From: Acidobacteriota bacterium
Lineage (GTDB): Bacteria > Acidobacteriota > Terriglobia > Acidiferrales > UBA7541
Reading direction: 5' to 3'
Length of the DNA stretch: 64,000 bases
Assembly (NCBI GenBank): GCA_013289585.1
Contig: JABCZR010000012.1
Coordinates: 62,001-126,000 of the forward strand
Shown here: in pieces, positions 49,669 to 58,848 of the stretch
Position numbering within the stretch: the stretch's first letter is position 1
Layout: each line of letters opens with the position of its first letter
Program-made: the position numbers and the translations under genes
The notes under the pieces: generated by a model
Databases searched by the model: none
Told to the model about the DNA's origin: nothing
The model's input: the letters and a program-made list of their open reading frames with translations, nothing else

Positions 49669-51177
49669 TTACGTGATGGGGAAAATCACCAGGCAAAAAC
49701 CAGCCTGAAGTATAGCACCGAATAGTGCCGTCGCCGCCGCCGAACCGGTCTCATTACGCACTACGTCCATGGCGCTCCGCTGTAACATATTGAACAGTGC
49801 CATATAGAGTGCCAGCAGGCCCATCAGAATTTCACCGTTGTGCAGAAAAAGTACGCCTCCCATGATCGCTCCCCAGAGGATCAGTCGCAGCGATAGTGCC
49901 AGTGCCAGCCTGCGCCCTCCTTTCCCGGGTTTCACCGGACCGAGTAGCGTCTCTTCTGCGATGTGATAGGGAAGCAGCGCGATGAGAAGCACGGGGAATC
50001 GCGCCCATTTCGAAGCCGTCAGCCAGGCTTCGGAAAACGTCAAATCAAACCACGCGGTAGTCAATATGAGCAGCAGGAGCCCCGCGAATGCAGCTGCAAG
50101 CACGGCACGGGGCGAACCGGCGAGAGCGGAGCGTACCGCGCTCCAGTGAGCTGCCACCAGTGCTATCCCAAGCAGCAGGAGGAAACTCGCAAGATAGTCG
50201 CCCTGAAAAACGGCCACACCTTTCAACGGAATCCAGAATCGCAGCAGCAGCACGACAAGAACCGCGCCCGCTGCGATTTCTAGAATGAGCCGTGGCTGGC
50301 CGATCGGAGCGCTTGCTGTCTCGGCGGTTTCTTTCCCAATTTTCCCGACCGCTTCCCGCAGGAAAGGCCCAGCTATGAGCAAAATCCCCGCGAAGCCTGC
50401 CAGCGCACCGGCGATCGCGCGGTGCGACGGCAGCGTCGTGGTCGGCAAGAATCGCAGGAATTTAGCCGACCACTCCTGCGCTGCGCGCATCGCGGAGCTG
50501 CTGAATAGAATGCTGACGTGCGAAACCCGCGGAATGTCCAGGTATTTTGCGGATTCGTCCTTGTTGGAAGCAACCAGGTCCATGGCATTGCCGCGCATGG
50601 ACTCCAATTCGAGCTCGCCAACGATTACCAGGGAATGCGGGGGCAAATCCGGCGGATCAGTGAACAGCAGCTTCTCGCGCGACACCCCGTGTGTCGCTTT
50701 CATTGGAGCGGGAGAGATGGCGATCACTGCGGCAACCGGAACGCGGGAAGCGATGCGCACGGCGATCGCGCCTCCCATGGAATGGCCCGCAAGAATCGTG
50801 CGCTCTGGGGTGATGGCTCCGCGTGCGAGGAGTTCGCGGACCAGCGACTCTCCGCATTCTTCCGCGCGCGCGGGGGAAAACGGTCCTGGCGTGCGTCCGT
50901 GGCCTGGCAAATCTGGAACGTAAACTCGAAGACCTTCTTCGGCCAAGCCGCGCGCCAGATACGACATGATTTTCTTGTTCGCGGAGATTCCGTGAAAGAG
51001 GACCACCGACCCTTTCGTCGCACCTGCAGGCTTTTCCACGATGGTGGTTTCCAATTGGCACCCGCCGGCGCCGATGATGTAGTTCTTCTCGCGATACGGA
51101 GAGGGAAGCGCCAGCCAGAGCCCGACACCGCAGAGTAACACTCCCACAATTGCTCGAATGACTTGTCGTGATTTCAT
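49669..51177 (-). CDS. Alpha/beta hydrolase fused to a C-terminal membrane domain
   Basis: A membrane anchor at the N-terminus (residues 8-24) is followed by an alpha/beta hydrolase domain with oxyanion-hole HGIS, nucleophile Ser 133 in GHSMGG and probable catalytic His 220 in RVSHVSILF. From about residue 255 to the end there are eight or nine hydrophobic spans, so half of the 502-residue protein is in the membrane. The combination suggests hydrolysis of a lipid-linked or membrane-derived ester. The acid member of the triad is uncertain. It lies upstream of the flavoprotein gene on the same strand (79-base gap). Confidence 0.85.
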   Translation of the reverse strand: MKSRQVIRAIVGVLLCGVGLWLALPSPYREKNYIIGAGGCQLETTIVEKPAGATKGSVVLFHGISANKKIMSYLARGLAEEGLRVYVPDLPGHGRTPGPFSPARAEECGESLVRELLARGAITPERTILAGHSMGGAIAVRIASRVPVAAVIAISPAPMKATHGVSREKLLFTDPPDLPPHSLVIVGELELESMRGNAMDLVASNKDESAKYLDIPRVSHVSILFSSSAMRAAQEWSAKFLRFLPTTTLPSHRAIAGALAGFAGILLIAGPFLREAVGKIGKETAETASAPIGQPRLILEIAAGAVLVVLLLRFWIPLKGVAVFQGDYLASFLLLLGIALVAAHWSAVRSALAGSPRAVLAAAFAGLLLLILTTAWFDLTFSEAWLTASKWARFPVLLIALLPYHIAEETLLGPVKPGKGGRRLALALSLRLILWGAIMGGVLFLHNGEILMGLLALYMALFNMLQRSAMDVVRNETGSAAATALFGAILQAGFCLVIFPIT

Positions 51178-51507
51178 CGCCCGCCGCTAGTAGTCGGTCA
51201 GTTTCCGATTATCCGACTTCCTCGGCAAGTGAAATTACTTCCGAGTTGCCCGTCATTCCTGATGAATCTGGCATATTCGATTGACCCGCAGCATAAGTTC
51301 GAAACCACGCTACTGCACTTGAGACTGAAAGACCCTAGGGCGCCTGAACGCTGGCGGCGATGGATTGGTTTTCGATTTGAGCCAGTTCCTCGCGCAGTCG
51401 TGCCGCTTCGGCGCGATACGTTGCGTCAGAGTTGCCCGTCATTCGTCCGAAATCGGCGTCACGCGCCAACGGGACTCCCATTTCGCTCAACGGTAAGCCC
51501 CGGATGC
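51178..51507. other. Intergenic region with a hairpin repeat and a 16-bp direct repeat
   Basis: GAGTTGCCCGTCATTC occurs at 51243-51258 and 51429-51444. On the minus strand each copy begins a tiny frame reading MTGNS. The longer, 51335-51442, would encode a 35-residue, helix-like peptide (MTGNSDATYRAEAARLREEL at the start). It is not convincing as a gene because no good ribosome binding site is seen. Copy 4 of the hairpin repeat lies at 51192-51218. Confidence 0.4.
51192..51218 (+). repeat. Dispersed hairpin repeat, copy 4
   Basis: Stem AGTCGG (51192-51197) and CCGACT (51213-51218) flank a 15-base loop, TCAGTTTCCGATTAT. The loop shares 14 bases with copy 1, while the stem is entirely different and still perfectly paired. 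Confidence 0.6.
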
Positions 51508-52740
51508 TTACTCAATCTCCCGCACTTGTTTCTGGAACGAAGCCCCAACGGCAGTCAGCACCATGAGTCCTCCGGCAAGCAGAAACATGAGCTTCAGGCT
51601 CCACGCAACCAGGAATCCTGCAACCGCGAGGGAGATGGGGGTTATGCCGTAGGAGGCAAGCATGAGCACGCTCGCAACTCGCCCGCGCACCGCGACATCG
51701 ATCCGCTGCATGACCCAGGCGCCGATGTGGATGTTGACCATTCCCGCCGCTGCGCCCATGACCAGCAGCACGCTGGCGATGCTCCATATTTTCCCCAGCA
51801 GGCCGATGGATCCCAGGCAGGCACCCAACGCCAGCGACACCAGAAGAATCATCACGCCGCGCCGGCGAATCTTCCAGACACCGGCCAGTAGCGCGCCCAG
51901 TAAACTTCCCGCGGCAACCGCCGAGATCACAATGCCGTACACGGCAGGCGAGCCGAATCTCGTCTTTGTCATGTACGCCAGACCAATCGAAACCGGCCCG
52001 GCAATGCAGAAGTTCAAAATCATGGCCAACAGCATCAGCGAGCGCAGCGGCACATCTTTTCCCACGTAGGCGATTCCCTCCACGATCGAGTGCAACATCG
52101 CTTTCCGGGCTGTCTGAGGCTTAGGTGGATCCGGCAGCTTCCACAGCGCGCCAATGATAAACAAGAAACTGATCGCATCCACGAAAAAGGCCCATGCCAC
52201 ACCCAGCGTTTTGATCACAAACCCGGCTGGAACAGGACCAACAATGCTCGTCATCTGCGCCGTGCTTTGGCTGACCGACGATGCCGCAACCAGTTGTTCA
52301 CGCTTCAACAGCGAGGGCATATAGGCCGTTTGTGCAGGAGCGGCAAAAGCATCGGCCACGCCAAAAGCAACCGCCAGAGCGTATAGCTCCCAGGTTCGCA
52401 GGACGCGAAGCCACACTAGAACGCCAATCACTGTGACGCAGATGGTGCGCGCCGCTGCCGTGGCAATCATGATCTTGCGCGCGGAGATGCGATCGCTGAC
52501 GGCGCCGCCCATGAGCATGAGCAGAGCGCGCGGAATAGCGCCGGCCATCATGATGGCGCCCATGGCCACGGCGGAGCCGGTCTGCTGCAAGACGAGCCAG
52601 GGCAAAGCGACAAAATAGAACTGGTCGCCCAGCAGCGAAATCGTGCCGCCGATCAGCCAGAGGCGATAATTCGGGTTGCGCAGCGGATGCTCGACGGTTG
52701 TGGTGGGCACATTTGCAGTGGAGACGGTTGCGGCAGCCAT
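51508..52740 (-). CDS. MFS transporter (DHA/enterobactin-exporter-like)
   Basis: Twelve hydrophobic segments can be counted in 410 residues. The first halves show NPNYRLWLIGGTISLLGDQFYFVALPW and GAIPRALLMLMGGAVSDRISARKIM, a form of the MFS loop 2-3 signature (GGxxxDRxxxRK) found in multidrug and siderophore exporters. A GAGGAG site precedes the ATG. It is divergent from a TetR-type gene with an inverted repeat between, so the regulator probably represses it and responds to a transported compound. Confidence 0.92.
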   Translation of the reverse strand: MAAATVSTANVPTTTVEHPLRNPNYRLWLIGGTISLLGDQFYFVALPWLVLQQTGSAVAMGAIMMAGAIPRALLMLMGGAVSDRISARKIMIATAAARTICVTVIGVLVWLRVLRTWELYALAVAFGVADAFAAPAQTAYMPSLLKREQLVAASSVSQSTAQMTSIVGPVPAGFVIKTLGVAWAFFVDAISFLFIIGALWKLPDPPKPQTARKAMLHSIVEGIAYVGKDVPLRSLMLLAMILNFCIAGPVSIGLAYMTKTRFGSPAVYGIVISAVAAGSLLGALLAGVWKIRRRGVMILLVSLALGACLGSIGLLGKIWSIASVLLVMGAAAGMVNIHIGAWVMQRIDVAVRGRVASVLMLASYGITPISLAVAGFLVAWSLKLMFLLAGGLMVLTAVGASFQKQVREIE

Positions 52741-52816
52741 AAGAATCTCCTCAATGCGTTTACCGGCGGGCCAAAGCCCCGGAAAAGCATTTTGCCGGCG
52801 GGCGTTTGCTGCATCT

Positions 52817-52844
52817 AATGTAAATGTATATTTACATTTACATT
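52817..52844. promoter_or_regulatory. Operator-like inverted repeat between the MFS and TetR genes
   Basis: AATGTAAATGT (52817-52827), six bases, then ACATTTACATT (52834-52844): two perfect 11-bp arms in the AT-rich centre of the 147-base divergent intergenic region. This is the expected site for a dimeric TetR-type repressor acting on both promoters. Confidence 0.8.
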
Positions 52845-52887
52845 CGTGTCAAGCATTATCTTTGCTCAGCTGATATAAAGGAAAGCC

Positions 52888-53544
52888 ATGGCCGATAAGA
52901 CACTCGCTCCCCAACAAGCCCGCAGCCGGGAATCGATGCGCAAATTGTTGAAGGCCGCGGCGGAAGTGCTGGGACAGCACGGACTAGAGGGCGCCACTAT
53001 TCCGCGCATCGCCCAGCACGCGGGATTGACGCCCGGGGCCATCTATCGCCGTTTTCCTGACAAGGACGCGCTGCTCGAAACGGTGATCATCGGCATCTTG
53101 GAGCGCCAGGACAAGAGGCTGCGCATGATGCTCACGCCCGCCATGGCGCGCCAGATTCCGCTGGCCGTGTTTGCCGAGCAGCTCATCAACAACATGCTGG
53201 TCAGCTACCGCGCTAACGCTGGACTGTTACGTGCCCTCCGCCAGTTCGCGCAGGGCCGCGATCACACATCGTTTTACAGGAAAGTGACCAGGTTGGAGAT
53301 GCGCACCTACCAGTACCTGGTCGACTTGTTCTTGGAGCATCGCAAAGAGGTCAAGCATCCCGACCCGCAAATGGCGGTGTCTTTTGCCCTTGTGACTCTG
53401 ATCAGCACGCTGATAGAGCTGATTCTGGTGGATCATGATATGCAGTGCTGGCAGGCCGTAATTCCAAAGGATGACCTGTCACTTAAGCGCGAGCTTCTGC
53501 GCTCATTTCTGCGCTACTTGGGCATCGAGCAGAAGGGTTCCTGA
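52888..53544 (+). CDS. TetR-family transcriptional repressor
   Basis: The N-terminal helix-turn-helix (GLEGATIPRIAQHAGLTPGAIYRRFPDKDALLETVI, about residues 33-68) is a good TetR_N match. The C-terminal helical ligand-binding domain (residues 80-218) is divergent, as usual, and does not identify the inducer. AAGGA lies a few bases upstream of the ATG. The gene is divergent from an MFS exporter with a palindromic operator in between, so autorepression and control of the exporter are the likely roles. Confidence 0.93.
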   Translation: MADKTLAPQQARSRESMRKLLKAAAEVLGQHGLEGATIPRIAQHAGLTPGAIYRRFPDKDALLETVIIGILERQDKRLRMMLTPAMARQIPLAVFAEQLINNMLVSYRANAGLLRALRQFAQGRDHTSFYRKVTRLEMRTYQYLVDLFLEHRKEVKHPDPQMAVSFALVTLISTLIELILVDHDMQCWQAVIPKDDLSLKRELLRSFLRYLGIEQKGS

Positions 53545-53630
53545 GCGCTGTGCTAATAGTGACAGCCCCCGGCTCGCGCCCGCCTATCCTCCCGCGCGTG
53601 ATAAACTGATTTTTCGCGGAGTTCACTCAG

Positions 53631-54155
53631 TTGTTTTCCGGCCCGCATGGAGACCCATTGCATTCATCAGTCTTGACACTTGAGGAAGCGATTCTGCGGT
53701 TCGGCCGCAAGAATCGCAACGGTCGCCGCGTCGTTTTCACCAACGGCTGCTTCGACTTGCTGCATCCCGGCCACATTCGCAGCCTGGAGCAAGCGCGCGA
53801 ATTGGGCGACGCGCTCGTCATCGGGCTCAATAGCGACGCCAGCGTGCGGCAATTGAAGGGCGAAGGCCGTCCTGTAATCGCGGAGCGCGAGCGCGCGGAA
53901 ATTCTCGCGGCGCTGGAGTCCGTGGATGCCGTGGTGATTTTCGACGATCTCACGCCGCGCGAGGTCATCTCGCGATTGCTCCCGGACGTTCTCGTAAAGG
54001 GCGGCGATTGGCCGGGTGACCAGATCGTGGGCCGCGAAGAAGTGGAAGCCGCGGGCGGTCGCGTCGTCTCCGTTCCCGTCGTTCCGGGTTATTCGACGAC
54101 TGCTATTCTCCAGAAAATTCGAGAAGGGACGCGCGGCTCCCGCGCGGAATCCTGA
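53631..54155 (+). CDS. D-glycero-beta-D-manno-heptose 1-phosphate adenylyltransferase-like (RfaE2/HldE C-terminal)
   Basis: This is a nucleotidyltransferase of the cytidylyltransferase-like fold: [23 protein letters not shown] with the catalytic HPGH, then [18 protein letters not shown] and a final [13 protein letters not shown] (ST in the ISSS-like position). It makes ADP-heptose for LPS core or related glycans. The standalone form (174 residues) corresponds to the C-terminal half of E. coli HldE. The apparent start is TTG at 53631; the next TTG, at 53658, is an alternative. The mfd gene begins 10 bases downstream. Confidence 0.9.
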   Translation: MFSGPHGDPLHSSVLTLEEAILRFGRKNRNGRRVVFTNGCFDLLHPGHIRSLEQARELGDALVIGLNSDASVRQLKGEGRPVIAERERAEILAALESVDAVVIFDDLTPREVISRLLPDVLVKGGDWPGDQIVGREEVEAAGGRVVSVPVVPGYSTTAILQKIREGTRGSRAES

Positions 54156-54165
54156 CCGCTACAAC

Positions 54166-57100
54166 ATGATACTTCCTGCCGTCCGCGAAAGATTGGAGGC
54201 CTTGCTTCGTCATGCAGCGATGGAAGGCGCGCTCGCTGCCTTGCGTTCCGGCGCGAGCCACATTTCGTTCACCGGCCTGCACGACGTGGCGAAAGCTCTT
54301 GTCGCTGCCTATCTGACCCACGAGTTGCGGCGCCCCGCTTTTTTCGTGACGGGATCCAACCGCCGGGCCGAAGCGCTCTCTGAAACGCTGCGCTTCTGCA
54401 GCGGCATTTTCCCCGGAACAGTCGGTGGGGTGGCCACGCTTCCCGCTTTCGATACGCTCCCCTGGCAAACGCAAAGCCCCCACGCGGACATCTTGGAGCG
54501 GCGCGCTGCCACGCTTTTTCGCTTGGCCGACGGACAGATCTCGATGGTGATCGCGCCTGTCGCGGCCGCGCTGTGGCGTTACCAGGATCCCGCGGCGTAT
54601 TTGTATTTGACGCGCACGCTTGCGAAAGATACGGATATCCCGCATGACGAATTGCTGACACATTTGGGTTCCGTCGGTTACACGCGCACCGAAATGGTGG
54701 AACTGCCGGGGCAATTCGCAGTTCGCGGCGGAATCTTCGATATCTTTTCACCGGAAGCGCCGCGCCCCGTTCGAATCGAATTGCTTGGCGACACCGTTGA
54801 ATCGGTCCGCGAATTCGACCCGCGCACGCAGCGTTCGATCGCGCCGGTCCAGCGCACCACGCTCTTGCCGTTGACCGAATGGTCTGTCCCCGAACCTGAG
54901 AAGGCCGAACTCAACTCCGAAACCGCTTGGGAAAATCCATCCTATTTTGGGCCGGCCCGCGAACCGGGCTCCACTTCTCTCTTTGAGCTGGCGGAAAGTT
55001 CGTTGCGGCCGATCGTATTCCTGGATGAACCGCAATTGCTGCGCGAGGCGGCGACGAAGCATCTGGCCGCGGCCACCGAGAATTACGAACGCCACGGGCA
55101 GGCCAATTCTCCGGCGGTCGCTCACTATTTTTGGACGGAAAGGGAATTTTCCGCAACGCTCGAAAAAACCTCGCAGATTCACATCGAGCAACTGGCGCTC
55201 GGCATCGGATCCACGCCGCAGTTTGAACTTTCATCGCGGCCCAGCGCGCGATTCCACGGCGATGTTGTGGCTTGCATGGGTGCGGTGAAATCGCAGCTCG
55301 CTTCCGGCGGGACGGTTTTTCTTACCGCCGCCAGCACCGGCGAGATCGAGCGCTTCGCGGACATCTGCCGCGAATACGAAGTCCCTTACGTTCTTGGCGA
55401 ATCGGAGGATGCCGCGGCGGGATTCACCGCGGAAGGCGCGCACGAGTCCGCGGCCATGCTGCTGATTCGCGCGCCGTTCGCCGAAGGTGTGACCTTTCCC
55501 GAAGCGAAGCTGACACTCTACGGCCACGCCGATCTTTTCGACGTTACGCCGACGGTGGAGCGCCCCAGCCGCAAGATTCGCACGTCCGGATTTTTCGGGG
55601 ACTTCGCCGAGCTTAAGCCCGGCGATTTTGTCGTCCATGTGGACCACGGCATCGGGCAGTTCGAAGGACTCCGGCAAATCGAATCCGGCGGACACCACGG
55701 CGAGTTCATGCTGCTCAAATACGCCGACGATGCGCGGCTCTACGTCCCACTGGAAAGAATGGACCTGGTCCAGAACTATCGCGTCGTCGAGGGAGCGCAT
55801 CCGCCGCTCGATAAACTCGGCGGCACCGCCTGGAACACGCGGAAGACGCGCGCGCGCAAATCGGTCGAGGATATGGCGGAACAGCTTCTGGCGCTTTACG
55901 CGGAGAGAAAAACAGCGCCGGGCTTTGCGTTTTCGCCGGATGGCAATTTCCAGCGCGAATTCGAAGACGCCTTCGAATTCGAGGAAACGGTCGACCAGAT
56001 CACCGCGATCGGCGACATCAAGCGCGACATGGAGCGCGCCGAACCGATGGATCGCCTGCTCTGTGGCGACGTTGGATACGGCAAGACGGAAGTCGCCATG
56101 CGCGCTGCTTTCAAGGCCGTCGCCGACGGCAAACAAGTTGCGGTTCTCGCGCCCACGACGGTTCTGGCCTTCCAGCATTTCGAAACCTTTAAGCAACGGT
56201 TCGCGGCGTTTGCGGCGCGGATCGAGATGCTCAGCCGTTTTCGCAACCCGGCAGAGCAAAAGAAAATCCTGGCCGACCTGGAAGCCGGGAAGGTGGATGT
56301 GGTTATTGGAACGCACCGCTTGCTTTCGAAAGACGTGAAATTTTCCGACCTCGGTCTGCTGATCGTGGATGAGGAGCAGCGCTTCGGCGTAGCCCACAAG
56401 GAGCGTCTCAAGGAAATGCGCAAGAATGTGGATGCGCTCGCGCTTTCCGCGACACCAATCCCGCGCACCCTGCACATGTCGCTGGTCGGCCTCCGTGACA
56501 TGTCCGTAATCGAAACGGCGCCGCGCGACCGCCTGGCCATTCAGACCGTGGTCGCACCCTTTCAGGAAGATCTTGTGCAGCGCGCCATTGAAACCGAACT
56601 TGCGCGCGAAGGACAAGTGTTTTTCATCCACAACCGCGTCGAATCGATCTATTCGCTCGGAGCCCTGGTGGCGAAGCTTGTTCCCAAGGCCCGCGTCGTG
56701 GTCGCCCACGGCCAGATGGGCGAGAAAGAACTCGAGAGCGTGATGCTGAAATTCATCCGCGACGAAGCCGATGTGCTGGTGGCCACCACGATTGTCGAAA
56801 ATGGCCTGGACATCCCGCGCGCCAACACGATTCTGATCAATCGCGCGGACCGCCTGGGCCTCGCCGAGCTGTATCAGTTGCGCGGGCGCGTTGGACGTTC
56901 CAGTCACCGCGCTTATGCTTATCTTCTCGTTCCCACGGAGACGGTGCTCTCCGATATCGCCAGAAAGCGCCTTTCCGCCATGAAGGAGTTCAGCGAACTC
57001 GGCGCAGGTTTCCGCATCGCCGCCCTGGACCTCGAACTGCGCGGTGCCGGCAACATGCTGGGCAGGCAGCAGCACGGGCACATCGAGGCGATCGGTTTCG

Positions 57101-57600
57101 ACATGTATTGCCGGATGCTGGAACGCGCAGTTTCAAAACTCAAGGGCGAGGAAGCCGCGCCGGAATTGCGCACCACGCTAAACCTGGGTTTTGACGTGCG
57201 CATCCCGCAGGACTATATCCCCAGCGAAAATCTGCGGTTGCGAACCTATAAGCGAATCTCCTCGATCGCCACCGAAGCGGACAAGCAGGACGTTCGAAAG
57301 GAGCTGGAAGACCGCTTTGGAGCTCCCCCCTCCTCGGTAGAAAACCTTTTGGAGTACGCCGTCCTCAAATCCATGTGTGAACGTCTGCGCATTTCCGCGG
57401 TGGAACGGCAGGCAAGCCGCATCGCCGTGCGCTTCCATCCGGAGACCACCCTGGACCCCGCAAAACTGGTCAGCGTGGTACGCTCAAGGAGCGGCATTAA
57501 GCTTGATCCCAGCGGCGTGCTCTGGATGGAAGTGAAGCGGGGTGAGTCGGTCCCTGCGGCTTTGAGAAACGTATTGCTCGGCCTTCAAGGGCAGAGCTAA
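54166..57600 (+). CDS. mfd: Transcription-repair coupling factor
   Basis: Mfd displaces stalled RNA polymerase at DNA damage and recruits UvrA. In order: UvrB-like N-terminal domain (about 1-470, DTLPWQTQSPHADILERR), RNA-polymerase-interacting domain (about 485-560, LKPGDFVVHVDHGIGQFEG), translocase with GDVGYGKTEVAMRA (Walker A), DEEQRFG (motif II), SATPIPRTLHMS and QLRGRVGRSS (motif VI), then the C-terminal TRCF domain. I start at ATG 54166 (MILPAVRERLEALL): the longer frame overlaps the adenylyltransferase gene and reads a poor N-terminus. Length 1144 residues is normal. Confidence 0.96.
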   Translation: MILPAVRERLEALLRHAAMEGALAALRSGASHISFTGLHDVAKALVAAYLTHELRRPAFFVTGSNRRAEALSETLRFCSGIFPGTVGGVATLPAFDTLPWQTQSPHADILERRAATLFRLADGQISMVIAPVAAALWRYQDPAAYLYLTRTLAKDTDIPHDELLTHLGSVGYTRTEMVELPGQFAVRGGIFDIFSPEAPRPVRIELLGDTVESVREFDPRTQRSIAPVQRTTLLPLTEWSVPEPEKAELNSETAWENPSYFGPAREPGSTSLFELAESSLRPIVFLDEPQLLREAATKHLAAATENYERHGQANSPAVAHYFWTEREFSATLEKTSQIHIEQLALGIGSTPQFELSSRPSARFHGDVVACMGAVKSQLASGGTVFLTAASTGEIERFADICREYEVPYVLGESEDAAAGFTAEGAHESAAMLLIRAPFAEGVTFPEAKLTLYGHADLFDVTPTVERPSRKIRTSGFFGDFAELKPGDFVVHVDHGIGQFEGLRQIESGGHHGEFMLLKYADDARLYVPLERMDLVQNYRVVEGAHPPLDKLGGTAWNTRKTRARKSVEDMAEQLLALYAERKTAPGFAFSPDGNFQREFEDAFEFEETVDQITAIGDIKRDMERAEPMDRLLCGDVGYGKTEVAMRAAFKAVADGKQVAVLAPTTVLAFQHFETFKQRFAAFAARIEMLSRFRNPAEQKKILADLEAGKVDVVIGTHRLLSKDVKFSDLGLLIVDEEQRFGVAHKERLKEMRKNVDALALSATPIPRTLHMSLVGLRDMSVIETAPRDRLAIQTVVAPFQEDLVQRAIETELAREGQVFFIHNRVESIYSLGALVAKLVPKARVVVAHGQMGEKELESVMLKFIRDEADVLVATTIVENGLDIPRANTILINRADRLGLAELYQLRGRVGRSSHRAYAYLLVPTETVLSDIARKRLSAMKEFSELGAGFRIAALDLELRGAGNMLGRQQHGHIEAIGFDMYCRMLERAVSKLKGEEAAPELRTTLNLGFDVRIPQDYIPSENLRLRTYKRISSIATEADKQDVRKELEDRFGAPPSSVENLLEYAVLKSMCERLRISAVERQASRIAVRFHPETTLDPAKLVSVVRSRSGIKLDPSGVLWMEVKRGESVPAALRNVLLGLQGQS

Positions 57601-57621
57601 ACTTTAGAGGTGAGGGATTTG

Positions 57622-58848
57622 ATGCGAAAACTAGCTCTAATCGTGGCGCTTTGCGCTGCCCTGCCGATCGCGGCACAGGAAAAACCTTCGGACCCGCAGG
57701 CAAAGCCTCCCGCTCCCGTATTGGAAAAGCCCGGAATGGCACCCGAGACTGCAAAAGATGCTCCTGCAGTGGTCGCGAAGAAGGTGGCGGTGGATCCCAA
57801 TGCGGGCAAGACCGTCGAGGAAATTGTCGCCAGGGTCAACAACGAGATCATTACGCGCTCCGAATACGATAAGGCGCGGCAGACCGCCCAAGAGGACGCC
57901 AGGCAGGAATGCCAGAACCGCTGCACACCCGAACAGCTGAAAACCGTCATCGAGGACCGCGATAAAACCACGCTGAGAGATCTGATCGATCAGTCGCTGT
58001 TGGTACAGCGCGCCAAGGACATGGGAATAAGCGTCGAGCCCGAAGTGATCAAAAAGCTGGATCAGATTCGAATCGACAACAAGTTGTCGAGCATGGAAGA
58101 CCTTGAAAAAGCGGTATCCGGCCAGGGAATGAACTGGGAGGACTTCAAAAATAATCTCCGCAACACGTTGCTCACGCAGCGCGTGATCAGCAGCGAGGTC
58201 GGCTCGCACATCACCATCAGCGATGACGAAATAGCGAAATATTACGAGGCGCACAAGACGGAGTTCATGAGGCCGGAGCAGGTGGCGCTTCGGGAAATTG
58301 AGATCAGCACGCAGGGAAAGAGCCCGGAAGAGATTCCCGAGCTGAAGAAAAAGGCGGAAACCGCGCTGAAGCGCGTACAAGATGGCGAGGACTTTGGAGA
58401 AATCGCCAAGCGTTTTTCCGACGGCAGCACCAAGAACCAGGGCGGTTTCCTGGGAATCTATAAGCGCGGAGAACTCTCTCCCGAACTGGAAGCCACCGTT
58501 TTCAAAATGAAGAAGAATGACTTGACCGAAGTGATGGAGACGAAGCAGGGCTTCCTGATCCTACAGGTTCTGGAGCATTACGACGAAGGCGAGCAGTCGC
58601 TGGCCAAAGTCAAAAACGAAATCATGGATAAGCTTTACAGCGCGCGAATGGAGCCGGCGATGCGCGAATACCTGAAGACGCTGCGTGAAGAAAGTTTTGT
58701 GGTCATCAAGCCGGGATACCAGGATGCGGCGGGCGGCGGCGGGAACTCCGAGATTCAGGAAGTTAGCGCGACTCCGGAAGTGACGAAGCAGAAGAAAGCA
58801 CACAAGAAATATCTCTTGTTCGGGAAAAAGCCGGATTCGGGGCAATGA
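57622..58848 (+). CDS. SurA/PpiC-like periplasmic peptidyl-prolyl isomerase
   Basis: The signal peptide (MRKLALIVALCAALPIAAQ) starts at the ATG at 57622, after GAGGTG; an in-frame GTG at 57610 is the alternative. Residues 60-200 form a SurA_N-like helical chaperone region (EIVARVNNEIITRSEYDKAR). The parvulin domain is around 220-320 (DGEDFGEIAKRFSDGSTKNQGGFLG, KQGFLILQVLEH). A Lys-rich tail follows. It should assist folding of outer membrane proteins. Its last codons overlap the next gene by four bases, so translation is coupled. Confidence 0.93.
   Translation: MRKLALIVALCAALPIAAQEKPSDPQAKPPAPVLEKPGMAPETAKDAPAVVAKKVAVDPNAGKTVEEIVARVNNEIITRSEYDKARQTAQEDARQECQNRCTPEQLKTVIEDRDKTTLRDLIDQSLLVQRAKDMGISVEPEVIKKLDQIRIDNKLSSMEDLEKAVSGQGMNWEDFKNNLRNTLLTQRVISSEVGSHITISDDEIAKYYEAHKTEFMRPEQVALREIEISTQGKSPEEIPELKKKAETALKRVQDGEDFGEIAKRFSDGSTKNQGGFLGIYKRGELSPELEATVFKMKKNDLTEVMETKQGFLILQVLEHYDEGEQSLAKVKNEIMDKLYSARMEPAMREYLKTLREESFVVIKPGYQDAAGGGGNSEIQEVSATPEVTKQKKAHKKYLLFGKKPDSGQ

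Noticed and set aside
55231-57081. Minus-strand frame of 616 codons inside mfd
   Set aside because: It lies entirely opposite Walker and TRCF motifs of mfd and has no recognisable domain or ribosome binding site.
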